24,616 bases of DNA from assembly GCA_946221495.1 (NCBI GenBank), contig CAMIFA010000068.1, forward strand, positions 1 to 24,616, read 5' to 3'. The position numbers and the translations under genes were made by a program. The number at the start of each line of letters is the position of its first letter. Position 1 is the stretch's first letter. The stretch is from an uncultured cyanobacterium. GTDB lineage: Bacteria > Cyanobacteriota > Cyanobacteriia > Cyanobacteriales > Chroococcidiopsidaceae. The notes under the pieces were generated by a model. That model was given only the letters and a program-made list of their open reading frames with translations. It ran no database searches and had not been told where the DNA came from. Shown in pieces: positions 7,485-15,104 of this stretch.

Positions 7485-8939
7485 ATGCTCCAAGACCGCT
7501 TATCCACTGGTATTTCAGGCTTAGATGAAGTTTTACATACAGGCTTCGTTTGCGGACGAGCTTATTTAGTGCGTGGCGGTCCCGGTACTGGCAAAACTAC
7601 TCTGGGACTGCACTTTTTAGCAGCTGGCATCGCTAACGGCGAACAAGTTCTGTATATCACACTAGGAGAACCGGCGGCGCAAATCCGCACCAATGCCGAG
7701 CAACTTGGCTTTAACTCTCAAGAAATCGCCTTTCTAGATCTCAGCCCTTCTTCAGAATTCTTCACCCAAGTCCAAACTTACGACATTTTTTCACCTGCGG
7801 AAGTAGAACGAGAACCAACAACTCAAAGAATTATTGACTCTGTAGAAACACTCAAACCAAGGCGAGTGGTTCTCGATGCCATGACTCAGTTGAGGTACCT
7901 GTCTACTGATCCTTTCCAGTTCCGGAAGCAAGTGCTGTCATTTATGCGTTTTCTCTTGGAACAAGGCGCTACCGTACTTTTTACTTCTGAAGGCAGCAAA
8001 GCTTCCCCTGACGACGATCTGCAATTCATGAGTGATGGCGTAATCCACCTCAACAGCGATCCTACTGATGGACGCACCCTCAACGTCACTAAATTTCGCG
8101 GTTCTGACTTCCGGCGTGGTTTCCACTCAATGCAATTAACGAATAACGGCATGGAAGTTTATCCGCGTTTGCAGCCGGAAGCTTATAAACAGGAATTTGG
8201 AACGCAGGTAATTCCTTCGGGTGTGCCAGAACTAGATCAGCTGCTACACGGTGGCATCGAGCGGGGTACGATCACAATTTTTACTGGTTCTACTGGTGTG
8301 GGTAAAACTACTCTAGGAATTCAGTTTATGAAAGAAGCGGCGGGACGTGGTGAGCGTTCTGTTGTTTATACCTTTGAGGAGCCAGAGGCAATTCTGCTGC
8401 GGCGTTGCGAATCAATCAACATTCCGGTTCATGGCATGATTGAGCGTGGCACACTCTCAGTTGTACAGGTAGAGCCACTGCAATTTAGCCCTGACGAGTT
8501 TGCTAACCTAGTGCGTCAAGAGGTAGAGGAGGAAAAAGCCTCTATTGTGATGATTGACAGTGTTGCTGGTTATCGACTTTCTTTGCGCGGTAAAGATTTA
8601 GTTAGCCACCTTCATGCTTTGTGTAAATATTTGCAAAACATGGGTGTGACGGTGCTGTTAATCAACGAAGTGGAATCTATTACCGGAGACTTTCGGGCGA
8701 CTGATGTTGGAATTAGCTACCTAGCAGACAATATTATTTTCCTCCGCTACCTAGAACTTGGGGGAGAGCTGCGTAAGGCTATTGGGGTGTTAAAGAAACG
8801 GTTGTCTGATTTTGAAAAAACCCTGCGCGAAATTGAGATTACCCGTCACGGGATTAAAGTAGGTAAAGCCTTAACTGGGTTACGCGGCATTCTTAGCGGT
8901 ACGCCAGACTGGGTAGACAAGCCTAAAAATGAACAATGA
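7485..8939 (+). CDS. KaiC-like double-domain RecA-superfamily ATPase
   Basis: The 484-residue protein has two KaiC-type ATPase domains. The first has Walker A GGPGTGKTT near residue 31 and a GEP motif where KaiC CI carries its catalytic Glu pair. The second has GSTGVGKTT near residue 268 and an intact EEP. Length, two-domain layout and the C-terminal LSGTPDW resemble the clock protein KaiC (519 residues in Synechococcus). It lacks the long C-terminal A-loop tail, and no kaiA or kaiB is in the window. Aligned by eye with KaiC CII, ATDVGISYLADN covers the phosphorylation loop: Thr426 and Ser431 are conserved, Thr432 is replaced by Tyr. It overlaps the next gene by 4 nt. I read it as a signalling ATPase of the KaiC family, not the core clock protein. 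Confidence 0.88.
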   Translation: MLQDRLSTGISGLDEVLHTGFVCGRAYLVRGGPGTGKTTLGLHFLAAGIANGEQVLYITLGEPAAQIRTNAEQLGFNSQEIAFLDLSPSSEFFTQVQTYDIFSPAEVEREPTTQRIIDSVETLKPRRVVLDAMTQLRYLSTDPFQFRKQVLSFMRFLLEQGATVLFTSEGSKASPDDDLQFMSDGVIHLNSDPTDGRTLNVTKFRGSDFRRGFHSMQLTNNGMEVYPRLQPEAYKQEFGTQVIPSGVPELDQLLHGGIERGTITIFTGSTGVGKTTLGIQFMKEAAGRGERSVVYTFEEPEAILLRRCESINIPVHGMIERGTLSVVQVEPLQFSPDEFANLVRQEVEEEKASIVMIDSVAGYRLSLRGKDLVSHLHALCKYLQNMGVTVLLINEVESITGDFRATDVGISYLADNIIFLRYLELGGELRKAIGVLKKRLSDFEKTLREIEITRHGIKVGKALTGLRGILSGTPDWVDKPKNEQ

Positions 8940-9301
8940 AGCCACCGTTAATTTTGACGGTAGACCGCAATCGCCGTAACCTAGAATTACTAGCTCAATT
9001 CCTGGATAAAGAAGGATACCAAAGCTTCGGTGTTAGCAGCATCGATGAATTTGAGCGAGCGTTGACTCAAGCCACTGAAATTGCTTTAGTTTTAGTGGAT
9101 ATTGGTGGCTTCGACAGTGAAATCTGGAAGCTATGCGAGAAAGTACGGGATCAGCAAATTCCTTTTCTGGTAATCTCGCCTCGCCAAAGCACTGCTATCC
9201 AGCAAGAGAGTGTCGCTTCTGGCGCTCGGAGTATGCTGGTAAAGCCACTGGTTGTTAAAGAGTTATTGAGGTTTATTCGCAGCTTGCTAGGATCAGCATG
9301 A
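8936..9301 (+). CDS. Stand-alone response regulator receiver domain protein
   Basis: This 121-residue protein is a single CheY-like receiver with no output domain. Phospho-acceptor Asp55 sits at the end of the hydrophobic strand LVLVD, Ser81 follows the fourth strand (FLVIS), and Lys103 is in the LVKP motif. The acidic pocket is reduced: the usual pair is VD-R-N, so only Asp10 is plain. The ATG at 8936 overlaps the stop codon of the KaiC-like gene as ATGA, and its own stop overlaps the next start the same way, so translation is probably coupled across all three genes. A phosphorelay link between the kinase and the KaiC-like ATPase is an inference from this arrangement. Confidence 0.85.
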   Translation: MKPPLILTVDRNRRNLELLAQFLDKEGYQSFGVSSIDEFERALTQATEIALVLVDIGGFDSEIWKLCEKVRDQQIPFLVISPRQSTAIQQESVASGARSMLVKPLVVKELLRFIRSLLGSA

Positions 9302-10854
9302 ATCGGATTTTACTGCTTCTGGAACACAAAGAAAACCGTCGCTTGCTCTCAGAGTGGCTAGCTACACGCTACCAATTAATTTCACCTGATTTTGACTTAG
9401 AGGCGCAAGTAGAAGTACCTCTATGTAATCAATCCTTTGACTTATGTATTTTAGGTTCAAGAGCATTAGATAAACACTGGGAATGGGTGCAAGCTCGAAA
9501 ACGAGCTGAACAGCCGTTGTTTCTACCTTTTCTCCTCATTACTTCTCGCCAAGATGTGGGGATGGTAACTCGCGACTTGTGGCAAAGCGTTGATGATTTG
9601 ATCACTCAACCAATTGAGAAGGCAGAATTGCAGGCGCGGGTAGAGATATTATTGCGATCGCGCTCTTTATCATTGCAATTGCAGACGGCGAATCAAAAGT
9701 TAGCCAGCGAAATTGCCCAACGTCAGGAGTTAATATCAGCGCTAGCTAAAAGTGAAGCGAAATTTCGGGCGCTAGTCCAAAATTCCTCAGATGTAATCTC
9801 GGTTTTGGCTACGGATGGTACAGTTACTTATCAAAGTCCTTGCAGTCAAAATATTTTAGGTTTAGCTGCTGAAGAAATAGAAGGAAAAAATATTTTTGAT
9901 TTTATTCATCCTGATGATGCAGCTACTGCTAGCGCTGCTTTTACAGCAAGTTTAAATAATCCTGGTGAAACCCATATATTAGAGTACCGCTTTCGCCATA
10001 AAAATGGTTCGTGGTGTTATTTAGAATCAAGAAGTAACTTTATAGATAGCGATCATGATTTAAATGGAATTATTGTTAACTCAAGAGATATTACTGAGCG
10101 CAAGCAAGCGGAAGAAAAAATCCGCAATGCCTTAACTCAAGCGCAAGAACTCAATGAACTTAAATCGAGATTTGTCTCGATGGTATCCCACGAAATTCGC
10201 AATCCTTTAAATGGCATATTAGCTGCTACTCAAATCCTAGAACGTTACAGCGAAAAATGGTCGCCAGAAAAAAAACAAGAATTTTTTGGGCGAATTAAAA
10301 TCTCAGTCAAAAAAATGACTGAGTTATTAGATGATGTTTTATTCATGGGTAGAGTAGAAACGGGAAGATTAGAAATCCAACCAATACCTTTTAACTTAGA
10401 AAAGTTTTGCCGCGATTTAGTAGAAGAAATTAAACTGAGTACAGATAGTCAACATACGATTACTTTTAGCAAACAAGGTGAAGGCGTTGATGCTTATCTA
10501 GACAAAAAACTACTAGGACATATCTTGATAAATTTACTGTCAAATGCAATCAAATATTCGCCTCAAGGCAGCACAATTCATTTTCAACTAACTTGTGAAA
10601 ATGCAGAGGTAAGCTTTGAAATTCAAGATCGAGGTATTGGCATTCCTCCAGAAGATATTGAACTACTATTTGACTCATTTCATCGCGCTAGCAATGTCAA
10701 AAATATTCCTGGTACTGGCTTAGGACTAGCAATTGTTAAACGATGTGTAGATTCCCAAGGTGGCAAAATTACTGTTAAAAGTGAAGTTCGTGTAGGTACT
10801 ACATTCACTGTTACTCTGCCCTTACATAGCGATATATCAGTAGAGACAAATTAG
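9298..10854 (+). CDS. PAS-domain sensor histidine kinase with degenerate N-terminal receiver
   Basis: The 518-residue protein reads in order: a receiver-like domain (1-120), a coiled-coil linker (about 121-150), a PAS domain (about 152-270, ending in ITERKQAEE), a HisKA dimerisation domain with phospho-acceptor His298 in SHEIRNPLN, and a HATPase_c domain with NLLSNAIKYSP (N box), DRGIGIPPED (G1) and GTGLGLAIV (G2). The receiver is unusual: the strand that normally ends in the phospho-acceptor Asp reads LCILG with Gly53, and the conserved Lys is Gln in ITQP. It therefore cannot be phosphorylated in the standard way and is probably a pseudo-receiver. No membrane segment is seen, so it is a soluble kinase. 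The stop lies at the edge of the heptamer-repeat region. Confidence 0.9.
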   Translation: MNRILLLLEHKENRRLLSEWLATRYQLISPDFDLEAQVEVPLCNQSFDLCILGSRALDKHWEWVQARKRAEQPLFLPFLLITSRQDVGMVTRDLWQSVDDLITQPIEKAELQARVEILLRSRSLSLQLQTANQKLASEIAQRQELISALAKSEAKFRALVQNSSDVISVLATDGTVTYQSPCSQNILGLAAEEIEGKNIFDFIHPDDAATASAAFTASLNNPGETHILEYRFRHKNGSWCYLESRSNFIDSDHDLNGIIVNSRDITERKQAEEKIRNALTQAQELNELKSRFVSMVSHEIRNPLNGILAATQILERYSEKWSPEKKQEFFGRIKISVKKMTELLDDVLFMGRVETGRLEIQPIPFNLEKFCRDLVEEIKLSTDSQHTITFSKQGEGVDAYLDKKLLGHILINLLSNAIKYSPQGSTIHFQLTCENAEVSFEIQDRGIGIPPEDIELLFDSFHRASNVKNIPGTGLGLAIVKRCVDSQGGKITVKSEVRVGTTFTVTLPLHSDISVETN

Positions 10855-11046
10855 TCATTAGTCATTAGTCATTGGTCATTGGTTCATTGCTCATTAATTC
10901 GTTGAACACCACCTACTCTGAAGCTGGCTATGAACATCATGAATACTCTTATTGACCATTAACTAGCGACTAATGATCATTGAATGAAGCGATCGCTTGC
11001 TACAAGTATTAGGATATATCGAATAATGACTAGTGACTAATGACTA
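10852..11046. repeat. Heptamer-repeat inverted repeat between convergent genes
   Basis: The left end (10852-10873) is three copies of the heptamer TAGTCAT plus a T, continuing into degenerate copies (TGGTCAT, TGGTTCAT). The right end (11025-11046) is the inverse complement of the left with one mismatch in 22. The interior has further related pieces (GACCATTAACTAG, GACTAATGATCATTG) and a HIP1 octamer. It fills the whole space between the kinase stop and the mcdB stop and could act as a two-way transcription end. Tandem heptamers of this type are known in cyanobacterial intergenic regions. No transposase or target duplication is visible. Confidence 0.75.
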
Positions 11047-11048
11047 CT

Positions 11049-11672
11049 TCAATCAACCCAGCCAATATCTGCATTAGAAAGCTTAGTGTCTGGAGTAGTA
11101 TGCTGAATTGAGTGGTAAGGTATTTGCTTCAAGTCTGCTCTTTGGATTCTAATACTTTCATTTTCTTTTTCTACTTTAGCAATGCTAACTTCTTTTTCTG
11201 GGGTGTTAACTACTTCTTTTTCTTTTTGAGGAATACTAACTTTTTGAATAGGCTTAGAGTTAATCTCCGAAAGCTGAAGGATTACTTTTTTTGCCTGTTC
11301 CAGCTCTGTTTTCAGATCATTATTCTGTTTCATTTCTGCTAGGAGCTTCTGTACTAATTTTTTCTCCTCGTGTAAATCTGCTTGTAAATCAGCCATTTGT
11401 TGTTGCAGAGAGTCTTCTTTTTCGCGAGCTGCTTGCAATGCTGCTTGCAACTGAGTCACTTTTATTTCCAGATCGGCTTTAGTTGGGCTTCCTGGGCGTT
11501 TAGCCCTCGAATTGGCGATCGCCTGAACTGATGATGGTGTTTCCGACGGCTCCTCAGACTCAGTTGTCTCCTTTTCTATATCTGCTGCTGCTGCAATCAA
11601 CTCAGTTTCGATCTCTGAAGACTTTTGTGCCTCCTCTCGTAGCAAGTCAGCTAAGTCGCGTTTTTTCGTCAT
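11049..11672 (-). CDS. mcdB: McdB-like carboxysome positioning protein (coiled-coil, C-terminal Trp)
   Basis: This 207-residue hydrophilic protein has three zones: a charged, probably disordered N-terminus (about 1-70, rich in Glu, Ser, Thr), a long Gln/Glu/Lys/Leu coiled coil (about 71-140), and a Lys/Glu/Val/Pro tail ending ADIGWVD with Trp205 near the end. I recall a disordered/coiled-coil/C-terminal-Trp plan from McdB proteins, which load on carboxysomes and stimulate the McdA ATPase. Sequence identity in this family is low, so context carries the call: it is directly behind a ParA-type ATPase, 6 kb from the ccm operon. I chose the ATG at 11672 because GGAGG lies 5 nt upstream and it overlaps the mcdA stop as ATGA; an ATG at 11684 has no such site. 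A plasmid-type partition partner is the alternative. Confidence 0.65.
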   Translation of the reverse strand: MTKKRDLADLLREEAQKSSEIETELIAAAADIEKETTESEEPSETPSSVQAIANSRAKRPGSPTKADLEIKVTQLQAALQAAREKEDSLQQQMADLQADLHEEKKLVQKLLAEMKQNNDLKTELEQAKKVILQLSEINSKPIQKVSIPQKEKEVVNTPEKEVSIAKVEKENESIRIQRADLKQIPYHSIQHTTPDTKLSNADIGWVD

Positions 11673-12322
11673 TTTTTCCTCCAATCCTGCTTTATTTCAT
11701 CTATCACTCGGCGGTAGTCTGCCTCAGCTTCGCGGGCATTCCTGCCGCGCCACTGATTAATTGGCATCCCCTCTAGGGCAGCTCGTTTGTGAGCTTTATA
11801 AGCACGCACAAATGCTTTGCAGGCAGGAATTCCTAGCTCCATCAGAGTTTTTTGAGCCTCTCGTGCTTCTCCCAAAGAGCGCGGGTCTACCTGTGTTAAC
11901 AATACCCGATGAGCTACCTTTGTTGGGGCGACGGCTTCCCTAACTGTGTTGATTAAAACAGCCAAGTCTAGCGGTGCTGGGGGTGTAGGCAAAATCAAGT
12001 AATCAGCTACAGGTACAACTGCTGCTAATGCTTGAGAGCCTAACGCTGGCGGTGTATCTACCACAACTAACTCATAGTCTGTTATTTTGCGTAAATTCCC
12101 TAAAAGTTCGGGATTTGTCTCCTGAGTCAAGTCAAAGCCCAGACTCTTCTGGCTCTGCTCCGCCCACCAGGTTGCAGAGCCTTGGGGGTCAGCATCAACC
12201 AAAAGGACATGATTTTTTTCTGCCAGGATCGCAGCTAAATTTATCGCTGTAGTAGTTTTACCAACTCCTCCCTTCCCATTCAACACAACTAAAATTTTTG
12301 CTAGGAGGGACGATGCTTTCAC
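11669..12322 (-). CDS. mcdA: ParA/MinD-family ATPase, probable McdA (type 2)
   Basis: The 217-residue protein is a small ParA-type ATPase without an N-terminal DNA-binding domain. The deviant Walker A is KGGVGKTT at 17-24 with both the signature Lys17 and catalytic Lys22. Walker A' is LLVDADPQGSA (Asp43) and Walker B VVVDTPP (Asp89). McdA forms gradients on the nucleoid that space carboxysomes. The Synechococcus 7942 protein lacks the signature lysine, whereas the widespread type 2 form keeps it, as here. The start is GTG at 12322, with AAGGA 8 nt upstream. It lies 104 bp behind the CO2 hydration gene on the same strand; that gap has only a 6-bp hairpin (12344-12361) without a T run, so read-through is plausible. 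A chromosomal orphan ParA with another cargo is the alternative. Confidence 0.7.
   Translation of the reverse strand: MKASSLLAKILVVLNGKGGVGKTTTAINLAAILAEKNHVLLVDADPQGSATWWAEQSQKSLGFDLTQETNPELLGNLRKITDYELVVVDTPPALGSQALAAVVPVADYLILPTPPAPLDLAVLINTVREAVAPTKVAHRVLLTQVDPRSLGEAREAQKTLMELGIPACKAFVRAYKAHKRAALEGMPINQWRGRNAREAEADYRRVIDEIKQDWRKK
11678..11682 (-). promoter_or_regulatory. Shine-Dalgarno site deciding the mcdB start
   Basis: GGAGG on the minus strand lies inside the last codons of mcdA, 5 nt before the mcdB ATG at 11672-11670. With the ATGA overlap it indicates coupled translation of the pair. Confidence 0.7.
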
Positions 12323-12426
12323 AGAAATTTTCCTTTATAGGTATGGAGTTAGCAATGTAACTCTGCATTAACACGCTGTGATTCCAATAGCTTTAGGATA
12401 CTGGAGAAGAGTTGCTTGTGTAGCAG

Positions 12427-13560
12427 CTAATCAACTTGAACCGCTTGCAGCCGAGAAGTTAGAAAGCGATTCATCCAGGTTTCTAAATAGGATTGGTTGA
12501 CTTGTTGTTGCTCTGGATCAGTGGTCTGCAAAGGATAAGGCGCTAGTCCTAAAATTGTAGCTGTAGTTACGCAAAACATTGATTTTTGAAAGGTCTGACA
12601 AATTTTCACCCGCAGGTCATCTTCTCCTCGGAGGCTGTGGCGATAAAACTCGTGTAAATATTCTGGCAAAAAGTGGCGCATATCCTGCATTAGCAAGGTA
12701 GGTGGAATTCCTGCACCACCAATGGGTAAAGGATCAGCATAAAGAGCTCCATAGTCAAATCGGCTTTGATCGGGGGAAATTTGATGAGCCTTGGCGTTAT
12801 AAGAGACAGTTCCAGAAAAAGGTGTACCCCGAAAGAAAACTGCCTCTACGTAAGGTATGGCAGCATCTGCTAAGAATGTTAAGTGAGCTGATTCGGGAAT
12901 AATTTCATAACTATGGTTTTCCAGAGGAACTGCATAAGTAATGGGTAAGTTAGCTGCGGCAACTAACCCTGCTTTAATATGCTCTACAACTTGGGGAATC
13001 GAATCAATTTCTCCTTGCTCGTAACGATCAGACAAAGAAAGGAACATCTCACTCATCACCCGCCAGAATTGACCAAGCGCACTGTAGTAAGACAGTTGTC
13101 GTACCAGTTCTGGTAAAAAATCTGGGAACAAGCGGTGCAAAGCTTTGAGTAACCAGTTGTGCTTAATTTTGGTTTGGATTGCCTGCTGGGAAGCGATCTG
13201 GAATTGGGGAGAATCTAAGTAAGTATCTAATCCTCCACCCCCGTGCCAAAACATCGCCTTCATGCAATATTCAGCGTACTCAAAGTTAATTCGGTCGTGC
13301 CACCAGTGGCGCAATAACTTTTTTAAAGTCACTTTGCCATTGAAATACTTGAAGAAGGGAAAAATTACGAGAAATTGATGTTCCGAGATGTAGAGGAGAT
13401 TTTGGTAGTAAGCCTCCAGCACTATGCCGTAGCTTTTGAGAATACCAACTACCTCCATCACATTTTCCTTGGTATCAGGAAGCAGAGCATCTCCGTTTTT
13501 CAGCCGCTCCATATACGCTGAATAGGGATGAGAAGATTTCAAGGTAGTAGTATTAATCAT
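12427..13560 (-). CDS. cupB: CO2 hydration protein of the CO2-uptake NDH-1 complex (ChpX/CupB type likely)
   Basis: The 377-residue protein belongs to the ChpX/ChpY (CupB/CupA) family. These proteins sit on the NdhD/NdhF end of specialised NDH-1 complexes at the thylakoid and hydrate CO2 to bicarbonate, driven by electron and proton flow. Recognisable is the conserved LLRHWWHDRINFEYAEYCMKA stretch (residues 83-103) with His85, His88, Arg90 and Cys99, followed by FWHGGGG; several of these are candidates for metal or proton handling. The gene overlaps the ndhD stop by 4 nt. The relatively short length and the place next to the ccm operon favour the CupB/NDH-1MS' (constitutive) type over CupA. 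No cupS-like gene follows. The X/Y assignment should be confirmed by phylogeny; membership of the family is clear. Confidence 0.85.
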   Translation of the reverse strand: MINTTTLKSSHPYSAYMERLKNGDALLPDTKENVMEVVGILKSYGIVLEAYYQNLLYISEHQFLVIFPFFKYFNGKVTLKKLLRHWWHDRINFEYAEYCMKAMFWHGGGGLDTYLDSPQFQIASQQAIQTKIKHNWLLKALHRLFPDFLPELVRQLSYYSALGQFWRVMSEMFLSLSDRYEQGEIDSIPQVVEHIKAGLVAAANLPITYAVPLENHSYEIIPESAHLTFLADAAIPYVEAVFFRGTPFSGTVSYNAKAHQISPDQSRFDYGALYADPLPIGGAGIPPTLLMQDMRHFLPEYLHEFYRHSLRGEDDLRVKICQTFQKSMFCVTTATILGLAPYPLQTTDPEQQQVNQSYLETWMNRFLTSRLQAVQVD

Positions 13561-15074
13561 TGCCTCAATTCTTGAGAAACAGTATCAAAGTTAGCAACCG
13601 CGTTTGGTTGAGCGATCGCCTTGGTTGGCATTAAAGTTGCTGTTGTAGTTTCGCTCCAGCGCACTATCCAGCTAGGCTGTAATCCCAGGATCACAATCAA
13701 GACAGCTAGAATCAGAGATGGTGCGCGCTCACCCCATCCTACAGGCGGCAAGTTCAAAACTTGTGCTGAAAGGCGACCGAAAAAAACACGGTTAACCAGT
13801 AGTAAAAGGTAAACTGCTGTTAAGCCTGTGCCAATCATACATAGCAGAGTTTGCCTTGGGAAGACCGGAAAACTGCCTCGAAAAACTAAAAATTCCGAGA
13901 TAAAACCTACCATACCAGGAATACCAGTGCTAGCCATTACGCCCAAGATCATTAAGCTGCCAATTACAGGTAGCCCCCGTTCTGGATTTAATAGACCACG
14001 CAGCACATCCAAATCGCGGGAACCTGTTTTTTGGTAAACAACGCCTACTAGCAAAAATAGCAGCGCGGAAATTAACCCATGACTGACCATTTGTAAGACA
14101 GAAGCGACAAGACTTAACGGTGTGGCGGCGGCGGCGGCTAAAAGCACATACCCCATGTGGGCAATTGAGCTGTAAGCAACCATTTTTTTCATGTCCTTTT
14201 GGGCGATCGCGGTGAAAGCTCCATAAAGTACACTTACTACTGCCCAGATTGCTAGCGTTGGCGCAAGAGCTGTCCATGCTTCGGGAAACAAGCACAACCC
14301 AAACCGCAAAAGTCCATAAGTTCCTAACTTCAGTAGCACCCCAGCTAGAAGTACAGAGACTGGAGTTGAAGCTTCAACGTGGGCATCTGGCAACCACGTA
14401 TGAAAAGGAACCAAGGGAATTTTGATGCCGAAACCTATCAAAATCGTCCCTAGTAGTAAAAATTGCTGTCCCAAGGGTAAAGTTTGCGCCAGCAACGGCT
14501 GATAATCGAAACTAGAGGAGCCACTAAGCCAAGTTAGCCCCAGGAACGCTGACAAAATCAAGATGCCGGAAATAGCTGTGTAAATTAGAAACTTTGTTGC
14601 CGCATACCCGCGTTGGGAACCGCCCCAGATGGCGATTAGCAAATACAAGGGAATTAGTTCCAGTTCATAAAAGAGGAAAAATAGCAACAGATTCTGTGAT
14701 AAAAAAGCTCCGGCAACTCCAGTATTAAGCAGCAAGATCAAAGCGTAATACAAACGTGGTCGGGGAACTGTTTCCTCGGTACTATAGATGGCAATCCAAG
14801 TTAACAAACTATTTAAAGCTAATAACGGCAAAGATAAACCATCTACACCAAGTTGATAAGTCAAACCTAAAGATTCAATCCAAGGCAGATACTCTGAAAA
14901 CTGTAGCCCTGGATTACTGAGTTCAAATTGACTAACTAAGATAATTGTCCACAGAAACGTTATCCCGGTGACAACTAAGGCGATCAGCCGCGAACGACTA
15001 GGATTTAGGCTTCCTGACCAGAATCCGATCAAAGCAGCACCCAACACTGGCATCCAGATCAAAGCACTGAGCAT
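13557..15074 (-). CDS. ndhD: NAD(P)H-quinone oxidoreductase subunit 4, CO2-uptake type (NdhD4-like)
   Basis: NdhD is one of the antiporter-like proton-pumping membrane subunits of cyanobacterial complex I. The 505-residue protein has about 14 hydrophobic segments and the family signatures: the FELELIPLYLLIAIWGG stretch with its conserved Glu, the FHTWLPDAHVEASTPVSVLLAG loop, and the AYSSIAHMGYVLLA block after AIAQKDMKKMV. In an ndhF-ndhD-chp arrangement the paralogue is expected to be NdhD4 (or NdhD3), which builds the CO2-uptake complex, and not NdhD1/D2 of respiration. It follows ndhF after 30 bp and overlaps the CO2 hydration gene by 4 nt (ATGA). The first residues (MLSALIWMPVLGAAL) match the family start. 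Confidence 0.9.
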   Translation of the reverse strand: MLSALIWMPVLGAALIGFWSGSLNPSRSRLIALVVTGITFLWTIILVSQFELSNPGLQFSEYLPWIESLGLTYQLGVDGLSLPLLALNSLLTWIAIYSTEETVPRPRLYYALILLLNTGVAGAFLSQNLLLFFLFYELELIPLYLLIAIWGGSQRGYAATKFLIYTAISGILILSAFLGLTWLSGSSSFDYQPLLAQTLPLGQQFLLLGTILIGFGIKIPLVPFHTWLPDAHVEASTPVSVLLAGVLLKLGTYGLLRFGLCLFPEAWTALAPTLAIWAVVSVLYGAFTAIAQKDMKKMVAYSSIAHMGYVLLAAAAATPLSLVASVLQMVSHGLISALLFLLVGVVYQKTGSRDLDVLRGLLNPERGLPVIGSLMILGVMASTGIPGMVGFISEFLVFRGSFPVFPRQTLLCMIGTGLTAVYLLLLVNRVFFGRLSAQVLNLPPVGWGERAPSLILAVLIVILGLQPSWIVRWSETTTATLMPTKAIAQPNAVANFDTVSQELRQ

Positions 15075-15104
15075 ATATAAGGCTCCTGACTAATAATTTT
15101 TGAT

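Noticed and set aside
12326..12340. Shared 14-mer CTATAAAGGAAAAT before mcdA (minus) and before the LysR gene (about 22475)
   Set aside because: A pair of identical 14-mers is expected by chance in a window of this size, and the distances to the start codons differ.
13930..14295. 121-codon frame inside ndhD in another frame
   Set aside because: The overlapping ndhD frame is clearly coding; the alternative has no family or start signal.
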